DNA of 28,039 bases from an uncultured Bacteroides sp. GTDB lineage: Bacteria > Bacteroidota > Bacteroidia > Bacteroidales > Bacteroidaceae. A program made the position numbers and the translations under genes. Of this stretch, positions 1 to 8,000 are shown one piece after another. The stretch spans positions 1 to 28,039 of the forward strand of contig UQVZ01000039.1 of assembly GCA_900544675.1 (NCBI GenBank), written 5' to 3'. Below the pieces are notes generated by a model. That model did not search any database. It had not been told where the DNA came from and saw nothing but the letters and a program-made list of their open reading frames with translations. Numbering within the stretch: the stretch's first letter is position 1; every line of letters starts with the position of its first letter.

Positions 1-39
1 ATTTTATCCGCTTATGCAACTTATAATCAGGGATTTAAT

Positions 40-135
40 TTATAGAAGTCCCCTGTAGTCGGTCATCGCATCCAGGTTCCAGTTCTGGCGGATGCTTTCT
101 TCTATCAGTTGTATCAGGCTTTCTTTGGTTTCCAT
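40..135 (-). pseudogene. N-terminal fragment of a probable AMP-dependent acyl-CoA ligase (FadD-like)
   Basis: Reading on the minus strand from the ATG at 133-135 gives 31 codons and then TAA at 40-42. The residues ESLIQLIEESIRQNW and the following LDAMTDYRG resemble, from memory, the extreme N-terminus of Bacteroidales long-chain fatty-acid-CoA ligases, which continue with a Thr-Leu-rich adenylation domain. Here the resemblance stops right after DYRG and a stop follows two codons later, so the gene appears cut by an insertion, a rearrangement or a frameshift near the window edge. A well-formed promoter lies just upstream. It could instead be a genuine 31-residue peptide. The family assignment rests only on remembered similarity over about 29 residues. 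Confidence 0.42.
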
Positions 136-176
136 TTTATTTGTCGTGGATTGCACATTTGTCGCGTAATTGTGCG

Positions 177-207
177 CAAAAGTAATAAAAAAATGCATAT
201 ATGCAAA
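177..207 (-). promoter_or_regulatory. Bacteroidetes-type promoter for the truncated ligase
   Basis: On the minus strand the sequence reads TTTG (204-207), a 19-base spacer, then TACTTTTG (177-184). This matches the Bacteroidetes primary-sigma consensus TTTG-N19-21-TAnnTTTG. It lies about 40 bases upstream of the ATG at 135, so the truncated gene would still be transcribed. Confidence 0.55.
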
Positions 208-324
208 GCCTCCGTTATAGAAGTTGAAGAAGCGAAGGAAGTTGCCGCTTGATGATATCCTGAAATAAGTTTCGATAAAATATGATTTTATAGAGAAGCC
301 ATTCTTTTTTCAGTTGGTTACATT

Positions 325-412
325 CTATGTCCTCCAATCGGAAAACGTACGTTCTCCATATGGAAAACGTATATCCCCCGATTGGAGGACGTACGTTTCT
401 GGTACGGAGGAC
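325..412. repeat. Four tandem imperfect 22-bp repeats, each an internal dyad
   Basis: Units lie at 325-346, 347-368, 369-390 and 391-412 with an exact 22-base period. Each has the form GT-yyTCC-NNNN-GGA-rr-AC followed by a 4-base spacer close to GTAC. The first and third units also form a perfect 13-bp inverted pair (329-341 with 378-390). The block lies between the divergent promoters of the ligase fragment and the DUF4286 gene. A 67-codon open frame on the minus strand across it reads straight through the repeats and does not look like a protein. Confidence 0.8.
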
Positions 413-542
413 ATAAAATATAGTCGGGCGAAAACAGATTGTGACAGGATGAAAAATGAATTGTCAACTTGTTGAAAATTCATTGGCTGGCACACGCTGA
501 AATAAATACCTCCTTCTTCGTGCTTCATTCTTCATTTATTGT

Positions 543-550
543 TACCTTTG
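543..550 (+). promoter_or_regulatory. -7 box of the DUF4286-ruvC-pulA promoter
   Basis: TACCTTTG at 543-550 matches TAnnTTTG exactly and lies 27 bases before the start codon at 578. The best upstream partner is TTCG at 517-520, with a 22-base spacer that is slightly long, so the -33 element is weak or uncertain. Confidence 0.5.
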
Positions 551-577
551 CAAGGTAATTTAAACCGAAAAAGAATT

Positions 578-883
578 ATGCTGATTTACAATACGACCTT
601 TCACGTGGAGATGGCAGATGCGCGTAATTTCGTCATCTGGCTGCACGAATGCTATATCCCTGAAGCCGAGAAATCGGGAGAGTTGAAAAATCCGCGCATC
701 CTGCGCATCCTGAGTCATAAGGAGGAGGACAGCGAATGTTTTTCCCTGCAATGGGAAGTGGAAGACAGCGCCGTCCTGCATCGTTGGCATACGAAGGTAG
801 GCGCACATCTGAACGAGGAATTGAAAAAGACATTTAAGGACAAGGTGATTGGGTTTCCCACCTTGATGGAGGTCATCGCGTGA
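578..883 (+). CDS. DUF4286 family protein
   Basis: A 101-residue protein of unknown function in the DUF4286 family, which is common in Bacteroidetes next to ruvC. The start MLIYNTTFHVE and the aromatic/acidic core (WLHECYIPEA, LQWEVED, LHRWH) fit that family as I know it. It has no signal peptide or membrane segment, so it is probably cytoplasmic. The ATG at 578 is preferred over the in-frame ATG at 539: the -7 promoter box at 543-550 falls between them, and family members begin with this MLIYN-like stretch. The stop codon overlaps the GTG start of ruvC by four bases, indicating translational coupling. Confidence 0.82.
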   Translation: MLIYNTTFHVEMADARNFVIWLHECYIPEAEKSGELKNPRILRILSHKEEDSECFSLQWEVEDSAVLHRWHTKVGAHLNEELKKTFKDKVIGFPTLMEVIA

Positions 884-1449
884 TACAGCCTGTAAAGGAA
901 AAGATTATTTTAGGTATCGACCCGGGTACGAATATCATGGGCTATGGTGTATTGAAAGTGACCGGCACTAAGCCCGAAGTGATGACATTGGGAGTGATAG
1001 ACCTGCGCAAGTGCGGCGACCCCTACTTGAAGCTGAAGCACATATACCAGCGGGTACAGGGAATCATCACGTCGTATTTGCCCGACGAACTTGCCATCGA
1101 GGCTCCTTTCTTCGGCAAGAATGTCCAGTCGATGCTGAAGCTGGGACGTGCACAGGGTGTGGCGATAGTAGCCGCCTTGTGCCGCGATATACCGGTGACC
1201 GAATATGCCCCGTTGAAAATCAAGATGGCAATTACCGGCAACGGGCAGGCGAGTAAGGAGCAGGTGGCAGGCATGTTGAAACGGATGCTTCACATACCCG
1301 AATCGGAGATGGGGCCTTTTATGGATGCCACCGATGCCTTGGGAGCGGCTTATTGCCATTACCTCCAGATGGGACGTCCGGCATTGCCCGATGCTTATTC
1401 GGGTTGGAAAGACTATATCCGGAAACATCCGGAGAAAGTGGTGAAATGA
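880..1449 (+). CDS. ruvC: Crossover junction endodeoxyribonuclease RuvC
   Basis: RuvC is the Holliday-junction resolvase that acts with RuvAB in recombinational repair. This 189-residue protein has the full family pattern: GIDPGT with catalytic Asp14, LAIEAPFFGKN with Glu74, and DATDALGAAYCH with Asp149 and Asp152, equivalent to the four acidic metal ligands of Escherichia coli RuvC. The substrate-recognition segment NVQSMLKLGRAQG follows the second motif. Translation starts at a GTG at 880 that overlaps the preceding DUF4286 stop. No in-frame ATG lies before the GIDPGT motif, so the GTG is well supported. The TGA at 1447-1449 overlaps an ATG in the next gene's frame. Confidence 0.97.
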   Translation: MIQPVKEKIILGIDPGTNIMGYGVLKVTGTKPEVMTLGVIDLRKCGDPYLKLKHIYQRVQGIITSYLPDELAIEAPFFGKNVQSMLKLGRAQGVAIVAALCRDIPVTEYAPLKIKMAITGNGQASKEQVAGMLKRMLHIPESEMGPFMDATDALGAAYCHYLQMGRPALPDAYSGWKDYIRKHPEKVVK

Positions 1450-1481
1450 GGAAGGTTGGCTGGTATAGAAATATGGAATCG

Positions 1482-3458
1482 ATGAATATAAAAACAATAT
1501 TGCTGATGGGAATACTTGTTACGATGATTTCCGCTTGCCGTCCGCATCCTTCCGCCTATGCTTCTTATGACGATTATCCGGTATGCGAGGGGGCATGGGA
1601 GGAGATGACATACACTCCTGCCCATACAGAGTTCGCTTTGTGGGCACCTACCGCCCAGGCGGTACGGGTGTTGGTGTACGAGGCGGGGCAGGGAGGCTCT
1701 GCCCGGTGGATGATTGATATGCAGCCTGCCGGAAGCGGAATGTGGAAAGTGTCGGTGGAAGGTGATTTGAAAGGCTATTTCTATGCGTTCAATGTGCGTA
1801 TCGACGATACGTGGCAAGGCGACACACCTGGACTGTGGGCAAAAGCGGTAGGCGTGAACGGAAACCGGGCTGCCATCCTGGATATGCGGACTACCGACCC
1901 GGAAGGATGGGAGCAGGACAGACGTCCGGCGATGAAAAGCTTTTCGGACATGGTGATCTACGAGATGCATCTGCGCGATTTCTCGGCTGATACCGTAGGC
2001 GGAATGAAACACCGGGGCAAGTATCTGGCGTTGGCGGAGGACAGCACGCATACATGGACCGGCGAACGGACAGGGCTCGCCCATCTGAAAGAGCTGGGTG
2101 TGACTCACGTACAGTTGATGCCCGTGGCTGATTTTGCCTCTGTGGACGAGAGCAAGCCGGAAAGACTTTCATACAACTGGGGATATGACCCGAAGAATTA
2201 CAATGTGCCCGAAGGCTCGTATGCTACCGACCCGTTTAAGCCCGAAGTGCGTATCCGTGAGTTCAAGCAACTGGTGCAGGCTCTTCACCGGGCAGGCATC
2301 CGGGTGATCATGGATGTGGTATACAATCATACTTTTACTACCCAAGGAGGTATTTTCGAGCGCACGGTTCCCGGCTATTTTTATCGCAAGGATGCGGACG
2401 GGAATTTTGCCAACGGTTCGGGATGCGGCAACGAGACCGCCAGCGAACGGGCTATGATGCGCCGGTTCATAGTGGAATCGGTGTGTTATTGGGCTCGCGA
2501 ATATCACATTGACGGTTTCCGTTTCGACTTGATGGGCTTGCACGACATCGAAACGATGAACGCCGTGCGGAAGGCATTAGACCGTATCGACCCTACTATT
2601 TATATAGGTGGGGAAGGTTGGATGGCGTCTGCCCCTCAGCTTCCTGCCGACCGGCTTGCCCTGAAAGCGAATATAGAACGTATGCCGGGCATCGCCGTCT
2701 TTCGGGATGAGTTCCGCGACAGTTTGCGGGGACCTTTCGGCGAAGACGCGAAAGGCGCTTTCCTTATCGGCCGTCCCGGTTATGAACGGGGAATCCGTTT
2801 CGGCGTGTCGGGCGGTGTCTATCCGTTGACTCCCGATGACTCGTGTACCTTTGCGCCGACACAGTTCATCAGCTATGCCAGTTGTCACGATGACTTGTGT
2901 CTGACCGACCGTCTGAAAGTGACACTTCCAGGAGCTTCCACGCAAGAACTGAGCGCTTTGCAAAAGCTGGCGGCTACAGCCCTTCTCACCTCGCAAGGTA
3001 TACCGTTCCTGTTTGCAGGCGATGAGTTCCTGCGCGACCGGAAAGGCAATCCGAATCCTTATAATATGCCCGACGAGGTGAACGCCATCAATTGGCACAA
3101 CAAGTCGGCACATCGGGATGTCTTCGACTATTATCGGGGACTGATAGCCATGCGTAAGGCTCATCCGGCATTCCGTATGGGCGATGCCACCTTGGTCAGG
3201 AATCACTTGGAGTTCATTCCGGTGCCTGCCACCAATGTAGTGGCTTTCCGTCTGAAAGGCAATCCGTGCGGCGATAGTTGGCTCAATACCATCGTGGTGT
3301 TGAATGCGCGTACCGAGCCGGTAAGCGTGGATATTCCCGAAGGAAAGTATTGGGTGATTTGCCGGGACGGTAAGATAGATTTGGTTATGGGACTGGGCAC
3401 GATTACAGGGAACCAGATTCAGGTGGCACCCCGTTCGGCTCTGATTATTCATCAATAA
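1482..3458 (+). CDS. pulA: Type I pullulanase (GH13 debranching enzyme), predicted lipoprotein
   Basis: Hydrolyses alpha-1,6 branches of pullulan, glycogen and starch-derived dextrins. Numbered from 1482, residues 1-19 form a lipoprotein signal ending in ISAC (lipidated Cys19), so the enzyme should be membrane-anchored outside the cytoplasm. A CBM48-like beta domain (FALWAPTAQAVRVLVY) precedes the GH13 barrel. The type I signature YNWGYDPKNYNVPEG is present, with DVVYNHT, GFRFDLMG (nucleophile Asp349), GGEGW (acid/base Glu378) and SCHDD (Asp470). In-frame ATGs at 1473 and 1446 are alternatives; the one at 1446 overlaps the ruvC stop. I chose 1482 because it gives a compact lipoprotein signal. 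It is probably cotranscribed with ruvC although unrelated in function. Confidence 0.93.
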   Translation: MNIKTILLMGILVTMISACRPHPSAYASYDDYPVCEGAWEEMTYTPAHTEFALWAPTAQAVRVLVYEAGQGGSARWMIDMQPAGSGMWKVSVEGDLKGYFYAFNVRIDDTWQGDTPGLWAKAVGVNGNRAAILDMRTTDPEGWEQDRRPAMKSFSDMVIYEMHLRDFSADTVGGMKHRGKYLALAEDSTHTWTGERTGLAHLKELGVTHVQLMPVADFASVDESKPERLSYNWGYDPKNYNVPEGSYATDPFKPEVRIREFKQLVQALHRAGIRVIMDVVYNHTFTTQGGIFERTVPGYFYRKDADGNFANGSGCGNETASERAMMRRFIVESVCYWAREYHIDGFRFDLMGLHDIETMNAVRKALDRIDPTIYIGGEGWMASAPQLPADRLALKANIERMPGIAVFRDEFRDSLRGPFGEDAKGAFLIGRPGYERGIRFGVSGGVYPLTPDDSCTFAPTQFISYASCHDDLCLTDRLKVTLPGASTQELSALQKLAATALLTSQGIPFLFAGDEFLRDRKGNPNPYNMPDEVNAINWHNKSAHRDVFDYYRGLIAMRKAHPAFRMGDATLVRNHLEFIPVPATNVVAFRLKGNPCGDSWLNTIVVLNARTEPVSVDIPEGKYWVICRDGKIDLVMGLGTITGNQIQVAPRSALIIHQ

Positions 3459-3484
3459 ATTATTATGGGAATATTTATTATGGA

Positions 3485-3621
3485 AATCGAACGCAGAGAC
3501 GCAAAGGCGCAGAGAATATATTTTATAGAGAAGGCCAAGCACACAGAGATATACTTATCTCTACAGTCTTTGCTTCCTCTAAAAGAAAAAACTCTGCGCC
3601 TTTGCGTCTCTGCGTTCGATT
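3485..3621. repeat. Perfect 30-bp inverted repeat of the 'cgcagagacgcaaag' family
   Basis: Positions 3485-3514 are the exact reverse complement of 3592-3621, separated by a 77-base loop. The arms contain units such as CGCAGAGACGC and GGCGCAGAG. Related single or variant copies occur at 17402-17427, 25173-25198, 25383-25407, 25463-25480 and 27380-27396, so this is a dispersed intergenic family. The palindrome lies between pulA and the ABC protein gene. It could act as a hairpin in RNA, but no T-run follows the right arm, so it is not a standard intrinsic terminator. Confidence 0.9.
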
Positions 3622-3652
3622 ATAAAAATACGATTATAAATACGTATAAGCA

Positions 3653-5104
3653 ATGCAAAATATCATTACCATTGAGAATGGCGTTACCCGGCATCCGGCT
3701 TACCGCTTGCGGGAACCCATCAACCTGCAATTCGGGGCAGATGAACATATTGCCATTGTAGGTCCTAACGGGGGAGGAAAAAGCCTTTTGGTAGATACCC
3801 TTACCGGGCGTTATCCGCTCCTGATGATGAACGAGGTAAAATACGACTTCTCGCCATCTGTCTCGAAGATGGTGTCTGACAACATCAAGTACATCACTTT
3901 CCGTGATTCGTATGGCGATTCGGACGCTACCTATTATTATCAGCAGCGTTGGAACGCGCACGACTTGGACGATACACCCATAGTGCGCGATTTGCTTCCT
4001 GCCTGTCAGAATGAAGAACTGAAGCGTGCTTTGTTCGATTTGTTCGGCATCGAAGCCATGTTGGACAAGCACATCATTCTTTTGTCGAGCGGCGAGCTCC
4101 GGAAATTCCAGCTCACCAAGACGCTTTTAAGCAATCCGCGTGTATTGATTATGGATAATCCTTTCATCGGTCTGGATGCCAAGACACGCGACTTGCTGCA
4201 TGTCTTGTTGAAACGTCTTACCGAAGTGACTGCCTTGCAAATCATCTTAGTGCTTTCGAAATCGGATGATATCCCTACGTTTATCACTCACGTGGTGCCC
4301 GTTGCTGACAAGGTATGTGGGGAAAAGATGACGCTGCAGGAATATCTGGCATCGCGTCCGGAAATCCCGGCTCACGTATTGCCTGAAGAAAAGCGGGAGC
4401 GTATCTTGAACTTGCCGTATGCCGAAGGTTTGTATCGTAGCGAACATATTGTCGACTTGAACAAGGTCAGCATCCGCTACGGGAGCCGTACGATTCTGAA
4501 AGACCTCGACTGGTCGGTACGGTGCGGCGAGCGATGGGCACTGAGTGGAGACAACGGTTCGGGCAAGTCTACTTTGCTCAGCCTGGTATGTGCCGACAAT
4601 CCGCAAAGCTATGCCTGTGATATTTCTCTGTTCGGACGGAAGCGCGGAAGCGGGGAAAGCATTTGGGAAATCAAGAAACACATCGGTTATGTCAGTCCTG
4701 AAATGCACCGGGCATACCTGAAGAACCTGCCTGCCATTGACATTGTGGCGAGCGGTCTGCACGACTCCATCGGCCTGTATAAGAAAACCAATGAAGCCGA
4801 CCGTAAGGTGTGCGAATGGTGGATGGATATCTTCGGCATCTTGGATTTGAAGGACCGCAGTTTCTTGCAGTTATCGAGCGGGGAACAGCGGATGGTGCTC
4901 TTGGCACGTGCCTTTGTAAAAGACCCCGAATTGCTGATTCTGGACGAACCGCTTCATGGGCTTGACCTTTATAACCGGCGGATGGTGAAAGACATCATCG
5001 AAGCTTTTTGCGAACGTAAGGACAAGACGCTGATTATGGTGACGCACTATCAGGAAGAGCTCCCGGCGTGCATCACCGACCGGCTTTACCTGTCAAGAAA
5101 CTGA
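3653..5104 (+). CDS. Soluble ABC protein with two ATPase domains (ModF/PhrA-like)
   Basis: A 483-residue protein made of two fused ABC nucleotide-binding domains with no membrane segments. Domain 1 has Walker A GPNGGGKS (37-44), signature LSSGELRK and Walker B VLIMDNPFIGLD. Domain 2 has Walker A GDNGSGKS (about 299-306), signature LSSGEQRM and Walker B LLILDEPLHGLD. In the first Walker B the catalytic Glu after Asp is replaced by Asn (MDNP), while the second is canonical (LDEP), so hydrolysis may be asymmetric. The layout resembles ModF/PhrA proteins, often annotated as molybdate-transport ATPases. No permease or substrate-binding gene lies near, so a transport role is unsupported. The next gene starts 47 bases downstream. 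Confidence 0.88.
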   Translation: MQNIITIENGVTRHPAYRLREPINLQFGADEHIAIVGPNGGGKSLLVDTLTGRYPLLMMNEVKYDFSPSVSKMVSDNIKYITFRDSYGDSDATYYYQQRWNAHDLDDTPIVRDLLPACQNEELKRALFDLFGIEAMLDKHIILLSSGELRKFQLTKTLLSNPRVLIMDNPFIGLDAKTRDLLHVLLKRLTEVTALQIILVLSKSDDIPTFITHVVPVADKVCGEKMTLQEYLASRPEIPAHVLPEEKRERILNLPYAEGLYRSEHIVDLNKVSIRYGSRTILKDLDWSVRCGERWALSGDNGSGKSTLLSLVCADNPQSYACDISLFGRKRGSGESIWEIKKHIGYVSPEMHRAYLKNLPAIDIVASGLHDSIGLYKKTNEADRKVCEWWMDIFGILDLKDRSFLQLSSGEQRMVLLARAFVKDPELLILDEPLHGLDLYNRRMVKDIIEAFCERKDKTLIMVTHYQEELPACITDRLYLSRN

Positions 5105-5151
5105 AAGGCCGCGTATGCAGATACGCAGGCAATCGTATAATTTATGTCATT

Positions 5152-6696
5152 ATGGAACAGACTCATAAGATTAACAAAGTAGAAATCCGTAACCTCCGGA
5201 TGGAGGATTACGACCAGTTGGCACAATCGTTTACGCGTGTGTATGCCGACAAGGATGTATTCTGGACCCGTGCCCAGATAAAGAAACTGATTACTATTTT
5301 TCCCGAAGGGCAAATCGTTACGGTGGCAGATGAAAAGATAGTGGGTTGTGCCCTCTCGATTATTGTCGATTACGATATGGTGAAGGGAGACCATACCTAT
5401 GCCAAAGTAACGGGAAACGAAACCTTCAATACCCATAACCCGAAAGGGAATATCCTTTACGGCATCGAGGTGTTCATCCATCCCGAATACCGCGGACTTC
5501 GCCTGGCGCGCCGTATGTACGATTACCGCAAGGAACTTTGCGAGAAGCTGAACCTGAAAGCCATTATGTTCGGCGGTCGTATTCCTAATTATTATAAGTA
5601 TGCCGACACGATGCGTCCGAAAGAGTATATCGAGAAAGTACGCTTGCGCGAGATATACGACCCGGTACTGACTTTCCAGCTTTCGAACGATTTTCATGTG
5701 CGCCGCGTGATGCGCAATTACCTGCCCAATGATGAAGAATCCCGCCATTGCGCTACCCTTCTGCAGTGGGACAATATTTATTATCAGCCCCCTACAGATT
5801 CGTATGTCGACAAGAAGACCACGGTCCGCGTGGGACTGGTACAATGGCAGATGCGTTCGTATAAGACGCTTGATGACGTGTTCGAACAGGTGGAATTCTT
5901 CGTGGATGCCGTATCGGGATACAAGAGCGACTTCGTGCTTTTCCCCGAATATTTCAATGCTCCCCTGATGGCGAAGTTCAACGATATGGGTGAAGCGCAG
6001 TCCATCCGTGCGTTGGCGCAATATACCGAGCAGATACGCGACCGCTTTGTAGAGCTTGCTATCAGCTATAACATCAACATCATCACCGGAAGTATGCCTT
6101 ATGTGAAGGAAGACGGAAGCCTGTACAATGTGGGTTTCTTGTGCCGCCGTGACGGTACGGTGGAGATGTATGAGAAGGTGCACGTCACCCCCGATGAGGT
6201 GAAGAGCTGGGGCTTGAGCGGAGGCAAGATGGTGCGTACTTTCGATACCGATTGTGCCAAGATAGGTGTGCTGATTTGCTATGATGTAGAATTTCCCGAG
6301 CTTTCACGTCTGATGGCAGACCAGGGCATGCAGATTTTGTTTGTGCCTTTCCTTACCGATACGCAGAACGGCTATTCGCGTGTAAGGGTTTGTGCGCAGG
6401 CCCGTGCCATCGAGAATGAATGCTTCGTAGTGATAGCTGGAAGCGTGGGCAATCTGCCCCGTGTGCATAATATGGACATCCAGTATGCCCAGTCGGGTGT
6501 ATTCACTCCGTGCGATTTCGCTTTTCCTACCGACGGAAAGCGTGCTGAAGCCACTCCGAATACCGAGATGATTCTGGTATCGGACGTAGACCTGGACTTG
6601 TTGAGCGAACTCCATACCTATGGTAGCGTACGCAATTTGCGTGACCGCCGGAGTGACCTTTATGAATTGCGGATGAAAAAAGGCGCGTTGGAGTAA
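5152..6696 (+). CDS. GNAT acetyltransferase-nitrilase superfamily fusion protein
   Basis: A 514-residue two-domain protein. The N-terminal part, about residues 8-200, looks like a GNAT acyltransferase (VEIRNLRMEDYDQLAQ at the start; GIEVFIHPEYRGLRLARRMYDYRK as the acyl-CoA binding motif). The C-terminal part, about 220-510, is a carbon-nitrogen hydrolase with the full triad: Glu266 in FPEYFN, Lys342 in YEKVHVTPDE and Cys376 in LICYDVEFPE. This architecture is known in Bacteroidetes and in Bacillus YhcX-like proteins; the substrate is not established, though an amide/omega-amidase-type reaction linked to acyl transfer is plausible. The start at 5152 is chosen over 5068 because the latter overlaps the previous gene and adds 28 unlikely residues. 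Confidence 0.9.
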   Translation: MEQTHKINKVEIRNLRMEDYDQLAQSFTRVYADKDVFWTRAQIKKLITIFPEGQIVTVADEKIVGCALSIIVDYDMVKGDHTYAKVTGNETFNTHNPKGNILYGIEVFIHPEYRGLRLARRMYDYRKELCEKLNLKAIMFGGRIPNYYKYADTMRPKEYIEKVRLREIYDPVLTFQLSNDFHVRRVMRNYLPNDEESRHCATLLQWDNIYYQPPTDSYVDKKTTVRVGLVQWQMRSYKTLDDVFEQVEFFVDAVSGYKSDFVLFPEYFNAPLMAKFNDMGEAQSIRALAQYTEQIRDRFVELAISYNINIITGSMPYVKEDGSLYNVGFLCRRDGTVEMYEKVHVTPDEVKSWGLSGGKMVRTFDTDCAKIGVLICYDVEFPELSRLMADQGMQILFVPFLTDTQNGYSRVRVCAQARAIENECFVVIAGSVGNLPRVHNMDIQYAQSGVFTPCDFAFPTDGKRAEATPNTEMILVSDVDLDLLSELHTYGSVRNLRDRRSDLYELRMKKGALE

Positions 6697-6832
6697 GCGG
6701 AATGCCTGTATTTTAAAAGATGTTAATCGGCGTGGAAAGGCATCAGATTCCCAAATTCTTTCAGATTTGTTGCTTTGTTTTGCATTAGAAAATTAAACGA
6801 AACGAATCATTAACCCTTAAAATGTAAGCCTT

Positions 6833-7276
6833 ATGAAAAAGTGGATGTTTTTATTAGTGAGTTTATTTACGATGCAAGTGGCAATGGCAGACAATGACAA
6901 GCCGATTACGTTCGAACAGCTTCCGGCTGCAGCTCAGACTTTCATCAAGCAGAATTTCCCCGATGCAAAGGTGGCTTTCGTAAAGATGGAAAAAGAGTTC
7001 TTGGATTCTTCATACGATGTGATGTTTGTCAATGGCGATAAAGTGGAATTTGACAAGAAGGGCAATTGGACCGATATCCGTTGCAGACGCATGGCGATGC
7101 CGCAAGCTGTGATTCCTGCCAAGATTCAGGAATTTGTAAATACGAATTATCCCGAAGCCAAGGTGGTTCAGCTTGAAAAAGACCGTTATGAGTATGAAGT
7201 GAAATTGTCAAATTTCTGGGATTTGACATTCGACCTGAACTTCAATCTCATCGATATGGATAGTGACAACGATTGA
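6833..7276 (+). CDS. Small exported PepSY-like protein
   Basis: A 147-residue protein with a signal peptide (residues 1-19, ending MQVAMA before DNDKP). The mature part holds two similar halves: ITFEQLPAAAQTFIKQNFPDAKV ... VEFDKKGNWTDI, and MPQAVIPAKIQEFVNTNYPEAKV ... LTFDLNFNLIDMD. The helix 'LPxxxQxFIxxNFPxAKV' followed by beta strands is the pattern of Bacteroidetes PepSY-like (DUF2874-type) periplasmic proteins, whose role is not settled. It is likely monocistronic or the end of the preceding unit, since it has its own 136-base upstream gap and a terminator follows at once. I found no convincing TAnnTTTG box upstream. A related protein lies at 17582. Confidence 0.85.
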   Translation: MKKWMFLLVSLFTMQVAMADNDKPITFEQLPAAAQTFIKQNFPDAKVAFVKMEKEFLDSSYDVMFVNGDKVEFDKKGNWTDIRCRRMAMPQAVIPAKIQEFVNTNYPEAKVVQLEKDRYEYEVKLSNFWDLTFDLNFNLIDMDSDND

Positions 7277-7287
7277 TAAAGCTTGAA

Positions 7288-7361
7288 TAAAAAAGTCCGC
7301 TACAGATTAACACGGATGGAGAATCTGAAGATTCTTTCCCGTTATCTGTAGCGGCTTTTTT
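7288..7361. terminator. Bidirectional intrinsic terminator between convergent genes
   Basis: CCGCTACAGAT at 7297-7307 is complementary to ATCTGTAGCGG at 7344-7354. The stem is flanked by an A-run on the left and a T-run on the right, so it can terminate transcripts from both sides. It separates the PepSY gene from the convergent rfbC gene, and its right side overlaps the rfbC stop codon. The upper stem contains a copy of the dispersed 'cagattaacacggat' motif and an inner GAATCT/AGATTC hairpin. Confidence 0.85.
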
Positions 7362-7932
7362 ATCGGTATAAATCTTGAGAATAGTCGAATAAATCGGTAG
7401 CGTCTTTCAGGAGCGGATGATGCCGGTCTTTTTCTGAAAGAATGACCTTATCGGCGGGGATACGCCAGTCGATGTGCAAGTCGGGGTCGTTCCATGCGAT
7501 GGCACCTTCACTCTGAGGTGCGTAAAAGTTGTCGCATTTGTATTGGAACACTGCTTCAGGGCTTAATACGCTGAATCCGTGGGCGAAACCGCGAGGAATG
7601 AAGAACTGGCGGTGATTGTCTTCGGTAAGTTCTACCGCTACATGTTTGCCAAAGGTGGGAGAACCTTTGCGGATATCTACTGCTACATCGAGCACGGCTC
7701 CCTTGATAACCCGTACCAGCTTGCTCTGTGCATAGGGCGGTTTTTGAAAATGCAAACCTCGCAACACACCATAGCATGATTTGCTTTCATTGTCTTGCAC
7801 AAAGTGGACGGTGCGCACTTGGGCATTGAAATCTCTTTCTGAAAACGACTCGAAGAAATAACCCCGTTCGTCTTTAAACAAGCGTGGCTCAATGATAATC
7901 ACGCCTTCTATCTCGGTTTTTATGACTTCCAC
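7360..7932 (-). CDS. rfbC: dTDP-4-dehydrorhamnose 3,5-epimerase
   Basis: Third enzyme of dTDP-L-rhamnose synthesis, epimerising dTDP-4-keto-6-deoxyglucose at C3 and C5. The 190-residue length is normal. The cupin core is clear: GVLRGLHFQKPPYAQSKLVRV with catalytic His61, DIRKGSPTFG, RQFFIPRGFAHGFSVLS, FQYK with Tyr131 and WNDPDLHIDW, plus Asp169 in LSEKDRHHP. It lies 68 bases downstream of rfbA in the same direction and should be cotranscribed with it. Its last codons overlap the shared terminator. Confidence 0.96.
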   Translation of the reverse strand: MEVIKTEIEGVIIIEPRLFKDERGYFFESFSERDFNAQVRTVHFVQDNESKSCYGVLRGLHFQKPPYAQSKLVRVIKGAVLDVAVDIRKGSPTFGKHVAVELTEDNHRQFFIPRGFAHGFSVLSPEAVFQYKCDNFYAPQSEGAIAWNDPDLHIDWRIPADKVILSEKDRHHPLLKDATDLFDYSQDLYR

Positions 7933-8000
7933 TTTTGTATGAATTAAAAGTTAAAAATTAAAAGTCAGATAATTAAAAGGTGTCAGTTGACTCTTTAAGC

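Noticed and set aside
325..528. 67-codon ORF on the minus strand
   Set aside because: It is read through the 22-bp tandem repeats, lacks a promoter or start context, and looks like chance coding within a repeat.
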